Shown here piece after piece: positions 1 to 8,552 of a stretch of DNA of 55,030 nt. Below the pieces are notes generated by a model. That model ran no database searches, was not told the origin of the DNA, and saw nothing but the letters and a program-made list of their open reading frames with translations. Position numbers and translations under genes: made by a program. The DNA is from Melioribacter sp. Lineage in GTDB: Bacteria > Bacteroidota > Ignavibacteria > Ignavibacteriales > Melioribacteraceae. The first letter of the stretch is position 1; each line of letters starts with the position of its first letter. The stretch spans positions 4,683 to 59,712 of the forward strand of contig VEPI01000062.1 of the NCBI GenBank assembly GCA_012026935.1. Reading direction: 5' to 3'.

Positions 1-231
1 CATTATTATTATATAAACTATATATATACTTAAAGATTTATAATAATAAGCAATGTTAATTTGTGTATAAGTGGTTTTTATTAACCTTAGAGTAAAAATT
101 CTAAACTAATAACCAACGGAAGACCGTTGGTAACATAATAATAAATGTAAGTTATCAAAAGATGTGTTAGTAACAAAAGAATATAAACACAGAAGCCACG
201 GGTTATACACCGGTTACCAACAAGAAAAATT
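1..231. other. candidate oriC segment downstream of dnaA
   Basis: Non-coding DNA between the dnaA stop and the window edge. Positions 1-60 are almost entirely A/T, the composition expected of a DNA-unwinding element. A perfect DnaA-box sequence TTATACACA lies on the minus strand at 62-70, and a one-mismatch box TTATACACC on the plus strand at 203-211. An 8-bp hairpin ACCAACGG/CCGTTGGT spans 112-131. The 9-mer GTTGGTAAC (126-134) recurs inverted as GTTACCAAC at 213-221. Origins commonly lie next to dnaA, so this is a plausible origin or part of one. The intergenic DNA on the other side of dnaA is a competing candidate. The hairpin could instead belong to the end of the dnaA transcript. Confidence 0.45.
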
Positions 232-1647
232 TTATATAACGCGCATCTCAATTTTATTTTTTAATGAGTCTATAGTCTCTTTCATTTTAGAATCTTCCGC
301 AACTAAGTTTTCCATGCTTGTTTGCGAGTGTATAACGGTAGAATGATCTCTGCCGCCAAAATGTAAACCAATAGTTTTCAAGGAGGACTTTGTTAATAAT
401 TTTGAAAGATACATAGCTACTTGACGGGCTAAAACAATTTCTTTTCTACGGTTCTTTTCACGTAATTTATTTTCTTCAAGATTGAAATGCTCACAGACAA
501 CTTTAGTAATTAGTTCTATGGAAATATTAACCTGTTTATTAGTAGAGACCTCTTTAACGGTTTTTTTTACCAGGTCGAAATCTATTTCTTTGGAAGTTAG
601 AGAAGAATTAGCAAGGAGTTTGATTAAACACCCTTCCAGCTCACGAATATTAGATGTTATGTTTTGTGCGATATATTCTAATATCTCACGGGAAAGAATA
701 ATACCATAGACTTCACTTTTGTTTTTTAAAATGGCAACACGTGTTTCAAAATCCGGAGGTTGAATATCAGCAGATAAACCCCAGGAAAAACGGGAGATCA
801 ATCTTTCATTTAAGCCTTTTAAATCTTTAGGCGGCTTATCGCTGGATAAAACAACTTGTTTACCTGATTGATGTAGAGTATTAAAAATTTGGAAAAATAA
901 ATCTTGTGTTTTTTCCTTACCTACTAAAAATTGAATATCGTCAATAATAAGCGCATCCATGCTTTTGTAGAAACTTGAGAACTCATTAACAGTATCGCCT
1001 TGAATAGCTTCTACAAATTCTACGGTGAATGCGTCGGAAGAAATATACACAACACGTTTATCCGGAGAACGTTCTAAAATTTTATTACCGATGGCATGTA
1101 TTAAATGAGTTTTACCTAAACCAACACCGCCGTAAACAAAAAGGGGATTAAAAGACGTTTGCCCCGGATTCTCCCCAACAGCAATAGCAGCAGCTCGCGC
1201 TAGTTGATTTCCTTCACCCTTTATAAAATTTTCGAAAACATATCTAGGATTTAAATAAGTCTCAAAATCACGCGGCTTACTTTGGGCTGTTTGAGAAGAA
1301 GAGCCATTAGATGAAAAAGGAAGTTCTGGCTGTTCTTCAGAAGAAACCTTTTCCTCATAAATTACATAAGCAAGTTTACCGTCTGTACCAAGAACTTGTG
1401 AGATAGTTTTATTGATTAAAGTATTATAATGCTCTTCTATCCACTCAACAAAAAAGTTGTTAGGTACATAAATTTTTAATGTAGATTTTTCCAATTCAAA
1501 AGGTTTTATAGGCAAAAACCAGGTGTTATAAGTAATAAAAGGAACGTTTTCTTTGATTAATCCCAGGCATTCCTTCCAAACTTCAGAGGCGCTCTTTTCG
1601 GTCTGAAGTCCCAGAAGATTCTCGGCTGCGTTTTGCATATTGTCCAC
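232..1647 (-). CDS. dnaA: chromosomal replication initiator DnaA
   Basis: DnaA, the AAA+ ATPase that binds DnaA boxes, opens oriC and loads the helicase. The 471-residue length is normal. Visible in order: a domain I-like N-terminus (about 20-95, with NTWFLPIKP), a Ser/Gln-rich linker (about 105-125), the AAA+ core with Walker A GGVGLGKT (173-180) and Walker B ALIIDDIQF (about 232-240), and a C-terminal helix-turn-helix with GRDHSTVIHS, the DnaA-box recognition signature. The reading frame begins with GTG at 1647; an in-frame ATG lies three codons later at 1638. Neither has a good ribosome-binding site. The start region contains TTGTCCACA, one mismatch from a DnaA box, which would allow autoregulation. 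The gene stands alone here: no dnaN, recF or rpmH is adjacent. Confidence 0.97.
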   Translation of the reverse strand: MDNMQNAAENLLGLQTEKSASEVWKECLGLIKENVPFITYNTWFLPIKPFELEKSTLKIYVPNNFFVEWIEEHYNTLINKTISQVLGTDGKLAYVIYEEKVSSEEQPELPFSSNGSSSQTAQSKPRDFETYLNPRYVFENFIKGEGNQLARAAAIAVGENPGQTSFNPLFVYGGVGLGKTHLIHAIGNKILERSPDKRVVYISSDAFTVEFVEAIQGDTVNEFSSFYKSMDALIIDDIQFLVGKEKTQDLFFQIFNTLHQSGKQVVLSSDKPPKDLKGLNERLISRFSWGLSADIQPPDFETRVAILKNKSEVYGIILSREILEYIAQNITSNIRELEGCLIKLLANSSLTSKEIDFDLVKKTVKEVSTNKQVNISIELITKVVCEHFNLEENKLREKNRRKEIVLARQVAMYLSKLLTKSSLKTIGLHFGGRDHSTVIHSQTSMENLVAEDSKMKETIDSLKNKIEMRVI

Positions 1648-2060
1648 AATACGGAAAAAAGAAAAAGGTGTAGAAAAATGATTTATTATAAAAAATTAAC
1701 GAAAAAATTTTATATACGAACAAATTATTAACATTAAAAAAGGGCCATAAGCTATTTATTTATAAGTGGCTTTCACAGAAAATCAGTAATAACGAACAGA
1801 GACAGCCAAGAAAAACATAACACCAAAAAGGTTCTTAATTATGTGAAACGTTCCACAAAAAAGGATTATCAACAATTTATTAACACATAATTTTGTGTGT
1901 TATCTGCTGTTGTGAAGATATAAGAAGGGGGTAATTAGTGCAAATTAATTCTCTTAACAGGAAGAAATATTTTACTAAAAAAGAAGTTTGAACAGAGAAT
2001 AACGAAAGCTAATTTTGTGCCGAAGATATTTATAAAGCAATAATTCTATTCGAGAGTGAA
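1648..2060. promoter_or_regulatory. divergent intergenic region with DnaA-box-like sites (alternative oriC)
   Basis: A 413-bp AT-rich gap between the divergent dnaA and asparaginase genes, so it must hold at least the promoters of both. Positions 1866-1885 carry two DnaA-box-like nonamers 11 bp apart, TTATCAACA (1866-1874) and TTATTAACA (1877-1885), with one and two mismatches to TTATCCACA. The second overlaps an inverted repeat TAACACA (1881-1887)/TGTGTTA (1896-1902). The clustering suggests DnaA binding for autoregulation or an origin. I could not assign specific promoter hexamers with confidence. Confidence 0.4.
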
Positions 2061-3035
2061 ATGAAAAATCTTTTGATAGTTTTTACTGGCGGTACTTTCT
2101 CAATGAAGATAGACGAAAAGACAAATTCTGCAATTCCTTTTTTTCATGGGGAAGATTTATTAGAAATGATACCTCAGGCGAAACAACTCGCAAATTTATC
2201 CGTATATGAATTCGGTAAATTTCCAGGACCTCATATAACACCCGAATTAATGAAGGAGCTTTCAAAAAAGGTAAAAGAATTTATTTCAAATGCAGACATA
2301 GATGGAGTTATAATTACCCACGGCACAGACACACTGGAAGAAACCGCATATTTTTTAGATTTAACAATTAAGACCGAAAAACCAATTGTAGTAATAGGCG
2401 CAATGAAAACAAGCAGCGAAAAAGATTGGGACGGTCCTTTAAATCTTTTGGATGCAATACATATTTGTAATAACACTAATAGCGGGGGAATGGGTGTTCT
2501 TGTCTGTCTTAACGGAGAAATAAATGCGGCAAGCGAGGTTACAAAAACACACACAGAAGATATAGAAACATTCCGAAGTCTGGACTTCGGCTCGCTTGGA
2601 TTTGTTAATAAAGGGAGGGTAATATTTAATAGACAACCGAATAAATTGGAAAAAATTGAGACAGAAAAAATCAATTCCAACGTAGATCTAATAAAAATTT
2701 ATGCAGGAATGAATGAGAAATTTTTCAAATATTCTGCAGATAGCGGCGTAGATGGAGTAGTTATTGAGGCAATGGGCGTTGGAAATGTTCCACCACCGGC
2801 TTTTGATGGAATTAAATATATTATTGAAAAAAATATTCCGGTAGTTCTTGTATCTAGATGTCCTGCCGGAGAAACGCTGGATATTTATGGTTATCCAGGC
2901 GCTGGGAAATGGTTAAAAGAAATGGGCGTAATCTTTGCGGACTACTTGAACGGGCAAAAAGCGAGAATAAAATTAATCGTTTGTCTTGGTCTGACGAACG
3001 ACAAAGAAAAACTTAGAAAATTATTTGAGAAATAA
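2061..3035 (+). CDS. ansA: L-asparaginase, type I/II family
   Basis: Asparaginase/glutaminase-family amidohydrolase converting L-asparagine to aspartate and ammonia. All family landmarks are present: the N-terminal nucleophile loop TGGT (9-12, catalytic Thr12), the second block HGTDT (87-91, Thr89-Asp90) and VTKTHTEDIETF with Lys162, matching the classical Thr-Lys-Asp triad spacing. Length (324 aa) is typical. There is no signal peptide, so it is probably cytoplasmic. The ATG at 2061 is preceded by a GAGAG-type purine stretch. The downstream membrane gene starts 2 bp after the stop, so the two are almost certainly co-transcribed. Whether it prefers Asn or Gln cannot be read from sequence. Confidence 0.93.
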   Translation: MKNLLIVFTGGTFSMKIDEKTNSAIPFFHGEDLLEMIPQAKQLANLSVYEFGKFPGPHITPELMKELSKKVKEFISNADIDGVIITHGTDTLEETAYFLDLTIKTEKPIVVIGAMKTSSEKDWDGPLNLLDAIHICNNTNSGGMGVLVCLNGEINAASEVTKTHTEDIETFRSLDFGSLGFVNKGRVIFNRQPNKLEKIETEKINSNVDLIKIYAGMNEKFFKYSADSGVDGVVIEAMGVGNVPPPAFDGIKYIIEKNIPVVLVSRCPAGETLDIYGYPGAGKWLKEMGVIFADYLNGQKARIKLIVCLGLTNDKEKLRKLFEK

Positions 3036-3037
3036 AA

Positions 3038-3571
3038 ATGAATAACAAAAGTGAAAGCTTTTGGAATAACATTAAACCGTGGCTGGGAACAGCGGCTCTT
3101 TTGCCGCTGATTATTTATTATACAATTAACAAAGGGCAGTTCACTTTTATAGATTATATAAATGTATTAATTCACGAGGGCGGGCACGGTATATTTAAAA
3201 TCTTTGGAAAATTTATTTATACCCTTGGCGGAACGCTTATGCAAATAATAATTCCGTCAATGTTCGTGATATATTATTGGTTAAAAAGGAAGAAAATCTG
3301 GACACAAATATTTCTATCCTGGCTGGGGGAAAATCTAATGAATATTAGCGTTTATGCGGCAGACGCACGCGCACAGAGACTACCATTATTAGGAGGCAAC
3401 AAAGTCTACCATGATTGGACTTGGTTGCTGTCCCAAACCGGATTGTTGGAACAAGACCAAATAGTGGGAAGCATTTTTTATGGAACAGGAATATTGACGT
3501 TTATAATCGTATTGTTAATACCTCTTTTTTTAAAAGAAATAAAACCGGCAAATATTGATCTTAACCTTTGA
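3038..3571 (+). CDS. small membrane protein with HEGGH zinc-protease-like motif
   Basis: An unnamed 177-residue integral membrane protein. Hydrophobic segments lie at about 17-27, 70-82 and 145-163. The segment following YINVLI contains HEGGHG (about 47-52), which fits the HExxH zinc-binding motif of metallopeptidases. Its position next to a hydrophobic stretch recalls M50/site-2-protease-like proteins. A third ligand of the LDG or NxxPxxxxDG type is not obvious, although conserved-looking DWTWLL and GENLMN segments exist. It starts 2 bp after the asparaginase stop (coupled operon) and ends 12 bp from a convergent gene. It could be a divergent M50-like protease or a metal-binding membrane protein without protease activity. 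Confidence 0.7.
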   Translation: MNNKSESFWNNIKPWLGTAALLPLIIYYTINKGQFTFIDYINVLIHEGGHGIFKIFGKFIYTLGGTLMQIIIPSMFVIYYWLKRKKIWTQIFLSWLGENLMNISVYAADARAQRLPLLGGNKVYHDWTWLLSQTGLLEQDQIVGSIFYGTGILTFIIVLLIPLFLKEIKPANIDLNL

Positions 3572-3583
3572 TCAAACCAATTT

Positions 3584-6500
3584 TTATCTATCTATTTTTA
3601 AATGCCAGGAAACAAGTCTCCTCAACCGAAAAAGATTTTCATAATTAGGATTATGATTGATCAAGGCCAGGTAATATCCAAAAACTTTTTCGTATTCTTT
3701 TTTATAAAGGTTAACCATAGCACCAACATAATAGAAATCATCTGCTCTAACCGATTTGATCAACAATGGAGAATACCTCAAATAGTTTTCCGAAAACGTT
3801 AACATTTTTTCTGCATTTAGAACTTCGCTGTTTTGTAAAAAAGCCTTTGCAAGCTGAATATAAACACTAAGACGAGAAACGCTATCCGGCTTTGTGGTTT
3901 TAATAAAGGAATTAGTTTCGTTCTCTATTGAAAAGATGTGCAGAAAAGTGGAGGAATTAATTTTTTCATTAAGCAGAACATTATTATAGTCTTTGTTAAT
4001 CTGAAGAGAATCCGGGAAAAGGTTTATCATTCGCTCTAAAGAAGAACGGCGCGCATTTATTATTCCTAATTTTTCGAAAGCTAAAGAGTAAAGAAAATTA
4101 GACAAATAATCATTTGGGAAAAGCTCTCTTAAATATTTCGATATTCCGAATGCAAAGCGATAATTATTTGATACATTTAGCGAATATTCAACGGAATTGA
4201 GCAAATCGTTTTTTTGAGGAGGATATTTTTTTGCATACTCTTTTATGAACAAACCGGAATAAAGCGTATCAAATTTCTCATCGAACGAATAAATATAGTT
4301 AGAAGGTTTTCCCACAAAAAAAGCACGCGGGGCCAAGAACTCAAGATGAGGATGTATCTCAGAATTTACGAGAGAGTTATTTATCATTGTAAAAAAACCA
4401 CGTGGTGAAACAGATTGACAAGCTAAAAAAGTAAACGGATTATTAATACCAATCCGTTCAAAATCTTGTTTTATCAAAGGAGAAGCAAATTTGCTGTTGA
4501 TACTCTCAAAAGAAACTTTGATTTCTTTTTTAGAGCCGACCAGAATAATATCGTTGGCGGTTCCTCCCCAGAGTTGTGAATATGGAAACACCGAAGAAAA
4601 GGTATTTAATACGAGCTTTACGACATCATCGTCCGCCTCGTAGAGATGAAACCACTGAACCATAATACCGTTCTCTTTCAGCGAGGCAGAACATTTTTCA
4701 AAATATTCTTTTGAAAATAGATTCCCTATTCCCGCAACCCAAGGATTGGAAGGCTCCGAAATAATAACATCATACTTTTCTTTTGATAGTTTTAACAATG
4801 TAACAGCGTCTTCATTAATGATATTTACACGCGGATCATTAATACAATTTTTGTTTTCACGCTTAAAAAGAGCAGCGGCAGAAATAACCTCTTTTGAAAT
4901 CTCGGCACACACAACTTTTTTTACAGGAGAGTTTAATACAGAGCCAATAGTTGTTCCGCTGCCGAAACCGACCACAAAAATATTTTTAGGATTTTGGTGA
5001 AGCATCATTGGTATTTCGCCGAGCAAAACCTGAGTAGGCATATCAAAATATGTGCTTGCGTCCGGCTTGCCGTTAATTATTAATCTTTTGTTTACGTTAT
5101 TCCGAATAGATTGAGTAACTGCAACGGTTGCGCTCATTCCTTCTTTATAAAAAATTATTTTTTCATCGGAAAAACCCTTGGTAAATTCATTGAAAGAACT
5201 AGGCGGAAGAGCACCGAAAGATCTGAAAACACCACTGAGCAAAACTTTTTCATTCCATCTTGGAGAAAACACCAGATAAGAAAAGAAAACAAATGCACAA
5301 ATTGAAGAGAACGACACTTTTTCTTTGATTGAAAAAAATTTGTATTTCGATATCAGGAGAAAAGCGCCAAATAAATTAAGAGCAATCCCAATTTCAAAAG
5401 TTGACTTTATTCCAAACAAAGGAATAAATATCAAACCGGTTAAGATAACTCCGACAACCGTCCCCAAAGTATTTACAGAAAACACCTGTCCGACCGAAAC
5501 ACCAATTTTTTTATTAAAGTTGGAAACTATTTCTGAAGCAACCGGAAGAGACATTCCCATAAATAATGTGGGCAACAACATTAAACAAAAACAAAAAATA
5601 AACTCTACAACGAGAAAATATTCGAAAGATTCTTGAGACTTGGAAAACAGCATAGAGACTTTCCACAATGAATAAGGCAGGCGTTCGTAAAAAAGCAAAA
5701 CAAACATTGTTGAAAAAGCAATTGCGCTCTGAAGGATTGTCAATAATTTTACATAATTATATTTTTTCAAAACATTTTGAGTAACGACCAGACTTCCGAT
5801 AGTTATTCCGCCGATGAAAGCCATCAACATTATCGAAAATGCATATGTAGAGGAACCGAAAAAATTAATTAATAACCGAACCCAAACCATTTCGTATAAA
5901 AGAGCAGCCATTCCCGAAATTCCTGCGACGAGGACAACCCTTTTCGCTATTTGTTTGTCAACTTCGAAAAAATTGCTGTTGTCAGCATCTTCCGCGGGAA
6001 TAAGTTCAAGTTCAAAAATTTTATTTTGTTTCTTCGATAAGTAGAAACCCACGAACCCCGCAATGATATTTAAGAAAGCAGTGGAGTAAATGGTTATGTC
6101 TAAACCAAATTCTTTTATTAATACAAAACCTGCAAATACTACTCCAACCACAGCACCAAAAGAGTTTAAAAAATAAAGAGAGGCAATCTCTTTTCGGGCA
6201 TCTTGAATACGCTCAACAAAAAATTTACTTAATACCGGCAAGGTTCCGCCCATAGCAGTTGCCGGAAGAAGAAGGAGAATTCCAGCAACAAGAAAACGAG
6301 TGCCGGTAAATAAAAACGGTTTAGAAATTAGATCTAAATTAGATGCTGTTGAGAGGAATAAATTTCCCACAAGGGAACTAATGGTGGGATATAAAAGACA
6401 ATAGGCGCCAATGAATAATTCTAATAAAGAATAAATTCGTACTGGATTGTCAAAAGAGTCGGATTTTTTGCCAAACAAATAATTACCGAGAGCGAGACCA

Positions 6501-6655
6501 CCCAAGAAAGTTGCAAGCACGGTCATTTGGGCATAAGTTGTGTTACCCAAAAACAAACTCAAGTATTTAAACCAAACGACCTGGTAAACCAACCCGGCTA
6601 TTCCGCTAACGACAAAAAGAAGCGAAACGACTATTCTAACATTTTGTTTCTGCAT
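3584..6655 (-). CDS. fused MFS-like/spermidine synthase-like protein with helical C-terminus
   Basis: A large (1023 aa) multidomain membrane protein. Residues 1-460 hold many transmembrane helices in two similar halves, seen by comparing SGIAGLVYQVVWFKYL (about 18-33) with SGMAALLYEMVWVRLL (about 247-262), an internal duplication typical of the fused MFS/spermidine-synthase family. Residues about 500-790 form a Rossmann methyltransferase/aminopropyltransferase fold: VVGFGSGTT (561-569, nucleotide-binding Gly loop) and ISEPSNPWVAG (632-642). The catalytic Asp motif of true spermidine synthases is replaced by SEPSNPW, so polyamine synthesis is doubtful. Residues about 830-1023 look like TPR-type helices. 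It converges on the upstream asparaginase operon and is probably monocistronic. Confidence 0.88.
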   Translation of the reverse strand: MQKQNVRIVVSLLFVVSGIAGLVYQVVWFKYLSLFLGNTTYAQMTVLATFLGGLALGNYLFGKKSDSFDNPVRIYSLLELFIGAYCLLYPTISSLVGNLFLSTASNLDLISKPFLFTGTRFLVAGILLLLPATAMGGTLPVLSKFFVERIQDARKEIASLYFLNSFGAVVGVVFAGFVLIKEFGLDITIYSTAFLNIIAGFVGFYLSKKQNKIFELELIPAEDADNSNFFEVDKQIAKRVVLVAGISGMAALLYEMVWVRLLINFFGSSTYAFSIMLMAFIGGITIGSLVVTQNVLKKYNYVKLLTILQSAIAFSTMFVLLFYERLPYSLWKVSMLFSKSQESFEYFLVVEFIFCFCLMLLPTLFMGMSLPVASEIVSNFNKKIGVSVGQVFSVNTLGTVVGVILTGLIFIPLFGIKSTFEIGIALNLFGAFLLISKYKFFSIKEKVSFSSICAFVFFSYLVFSPRWNEKVLLSGVFRSFGALPPSSFNEFTKGFSDEKIIFYKEGMSATVAVTQSIRNNVNKRLIINGKPDASTYFDMPTQVLLGEIPMMLHQNPKNIFVVGFGSGTTIGSVLNSPVKKVVCAEISKEVISAAALFKRENKNCINDPRVNIINEDAVTLLKLSKEKYDVIISEPSNPWVAGIGNLFSKEYFEKCSASLKENGIMVQWFHLYEADDDVVKLVLNTFSSVFPYSQLWGGTANDIILVGSKKEIKVSFESINSKFASPLIKQDFERIGINNPFTFLACQSVSPRGFFTMINNSLVNSEIHPHLEFLAPRAFFVGKPSNYIYSFDEKFDTLYSGLFIKEYAKKYPPQKNDLLNSVEYSLNVSNNYRFAFGISKYLRELFPNDYLSNFLYSLAFEKLGIINARRSSLERMINLFPDSLQINKDYNNVLLNEKINSSTFLHIFSIENETNSFIKTTKPDSVSRLSVYIQLAKAFLQNSEVLNAEKMLTFSENYLRYSPLLIKSVRADDFYYVGAMVNLYKKEYEKVFGYYLALINHNPNYENLFRLRRLVSWHLKIDR

Positions 6656-6763
6656 GATTCCTCGTTTTAAGATCTAACTGTAATTTAAGAAAGGTTTATG
6701 GGAATTAAATACGAGAGGAAAAATATTTTTAAGTTACGAGACAAGATTATTTATTAAAAAAAC

Positions 6764-8065
6764 CTAATTTAAAAACAGAAGCTGAACGATTATGAACACT
6801 GGAAGCAGAACAAAAAGAGAGAATCCATAAATGTAAGCGAAGAAACTCGGCATTTTTATATTGTTCTCTTCGGCCACCGCCTTAACCATAAAGTTTGGAC
6901 CATTACCGATGTATGTCATACTGCCAAAGAATACAGAGCCAACGGAAATAGCTTTAAGAATACTCTCCGGTATTCCGGCAACGATATTGCCCGAATGCTC
7001 GCCCAAGCCCAAGGCAAGTGAATGAAATGTTACCGCAGTGGGAGTGTTATCTAAAAAACTGCTCAACAAACCAGAGTAATAATAAAATTGTTGTGGTAAA
7101 ATTACACCAAGGGATTTTGCGTTGTATTCCAGATACAACAAACATGGAACCATAGTTATAAAAATTCCCAAGAATAAATAACCAACTTCTTTAATGGGTT
7201 CCCACGTAAAGTTATTCGATTCCCTTGTTAATTTTGTAGTAAACATTAAAGAGAAAACAGCCATTGCCAGAATGATTGCCTCACGGATAAATTTATAATA
7301 GTGGTTACTATTTATGAATGGCAGATATTGTTCATTTATGAATGCAACCGCCAGAACAACTCCGATGAGCCAAACAAAATTTAATTTACCAGAAATTTTT
7401 ATTGGTCTTATAACTCTGCGATCAGATTCAATAGCAGCCCTTGGCTCTTTTTTATGGTAGTATGTATCAACGAAAAAATAAATAATAACTAGCAAAAAAT
7501 TTGTTACAAACCATTCCGGAAACAAATTAAAAAACCACGTAAAGTGAGCACCGCGGAGATACATCATAAACAAAGGCGGATCTCCAAGTGGTGTTAACAA
7601 ACCGCCGCAATTAGCAACAATGCCAATAAAAAACAAAATCGTATGGACTTTGTATTTTCTTTCCTTGTTGGTATGAATAAGAGCACGAATAAGTAGCATA
7701 GCTGCACCCGTCGTTCCCATAAAGGAAGCAAGCACAGCACCGATAATCATAAACACAACATTTACAGAGGGCTTTGCTTCTATATCTCCGTCTAAAAAAA
7801 CTCCACCAGTTATAGTAAACAATGAGCCCAGCAAAATTATAAACGGAATGTAATCAAACACCATAGTTTCAAAAAGCTTCTCTTCCAGTCCGGCGCTTAA
7901 TAAATAAATAATAATAGGAAAACTAAGAACGACGGCTACAAACAGCTTGTTTTTATTTTTCTCCCAAAAATGATTCCAGCGCAAAGGAAAAACAGCAATT
8001 GAAAACAGCATTAAAAGAAAAGGTATAACCGTAAACAAAGGAACACTAACAGCTAATTCTTTCAT
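6764..8065 (-). CDS. sodium:proton antiporter / CitMHS-type ion transporter
   Basis: A polytopic inner-membrane permease of the ion transporter superfamily (NhaD/ArsB/CitMHS-like), about 433 aa with at least ten hydrophobic segments. Family-type loops include GVFLDGDIEAKPSVN, FMGTTGAAMLLIRA, NCGGLLTPLGDPPLFMMYLRG and SSFLDNTPTAVTFHSLA. The repeated loops with Gly, Asn-Thr-Pro and GDPP match membrane re-entrant transport motifs. Likely role: Na+/H+ exchange; substrate specificity cannot be settled by reading. The longest frame begins with GTG at 8074, but I prefer the ATG at 8065 (MKELAVSV). It is followed by no obvious terminator and lies 39 bp downstream of mscL on the same strand, so read-through from mscL is possible. 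Confidence 0.85.
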   Translation of the reverse strand: MKELAVSVPLFTVIPFLLMLFSIAVFPLRWNHFWEKNKNKLFVAVVLSFPIIIYLLSAGLEEKLFETMVFDYIPFIILLGSLFTITGGVFLDGDIEAKPSVNVVFMIIGAVLASFMGTTGAAMLLIRALIHTNKERKYKVHTILFFIGIVANCGGLLTPLGDPPLFMMYLRGAHFTWFFNLFPEWFVTNFLLVIIYFFVDTYYHKKEPRAAIESDRRVIRPIKISGKLNFVWLIGVVLAVAFINEQYLPFINSNHYYKFIREAIILAMAVFSLMFTTKLTRESNNFTWEPIKEVGYLFLGIFITMVPCLLYLEYNAKSLGVILPQQFYYYSGLLSSFLDNTPTAVTFHSLALGLGEHSGNIVAGIPESILKAISVGSVFFGSMTYIGNGPNFMVKAVAEENNIKMPSFFAYIYGFSLFVLLPVFIIVQLLFLN

Positions 8066-8104
8066 TGATAACACCGGGTTTAGAAAAAAAATCTAATTAG
8101 AAAA

Positions 8105-8473
8105 TTATTTTTTAAGTAAGTCCCTTATTTGAGTTAACAGCAAAATCTCTTCTTTAGGCGCTGGTTTAGACTCTTCTTTTTTCTTTAAGCTGTTCATTCC
8201 CTTTATCATCATAAATATTGCAAAGGCTATAATAATAAAATCAATTACAGTATTAATGAATAACCCGTATCTAATTGTAACATTACCCGCCAAAGATATA
8301 GAGAGGTTGCTAAAATCGATACCTCCCAAAAGCAAACCGATAGGAGGCATTATTACATCCGACACAAGAGATGTAACTATTTTACCAAACGCAGCACCTA
8401 TGATAATACCAACAGCCATATCAACAACATTTCCCTTCATAGCAAATGTTTTAAATTCTTGAACGAGTTTCAA
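8105..8473 (-). CDS. mscL: large-conductance mechanosensitive channel MscL
   Basis: Osmotic safety-valve channel opened by membrane tension. The 122-residue protein has the MscL N-terminus ([28 protein letters not shown]), the pore-lining TM1 at about 16-42, the periplasmic loop, TM2 at about 68-92 and a basic/acidic cytoplasmic C-terminal helix ending in [11 protein letters not shown]. The length is slightly short but normal. Translation begins at TTG 8473, with a strong AAAGGAG ribosome-binding site (8479-8485, plus-strand numbering) five bases upstream, which decides the start. It is followed on the same strand by the antiporter-like gene, suggesting a joint osmotic/ion-homeostasis unit. 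Confidence 0.96.
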   Translation of the reverse strand: MKLVQEFKTFAMKGNVVDMAVGIIIGAAFGKIVTSLVSDVIMPPIGLLLGGIDFSNLSISLAGNVTIRYGLFINTVIDFIIIAFAIFMMIKGMNSLKKKEESKPAPKEEILLLTQIRDLLKK

Positions 8474-8552
8474 TTTAGCTCCTTTGATATAGTTATTAAA
8501 ATTTTGAACGGCAACTAATTAGATTTCCGGTAATTAATTTAACTCACAGCAC

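Noticed and set aside
112-131. Hairpin as the dnaA transcription terminator
   Set aside because: No T-run follows the stem on the minus strand and it lies 100 bp past the stop; kept only as part of the origin candidate.
2231-2680. 149-codon open frame antisense to the asparaginase gene
   Set aside because: Mirror of the coding frame with no ribosome-binding site or recognisable domain; the sense gene has all catalytic motifs.
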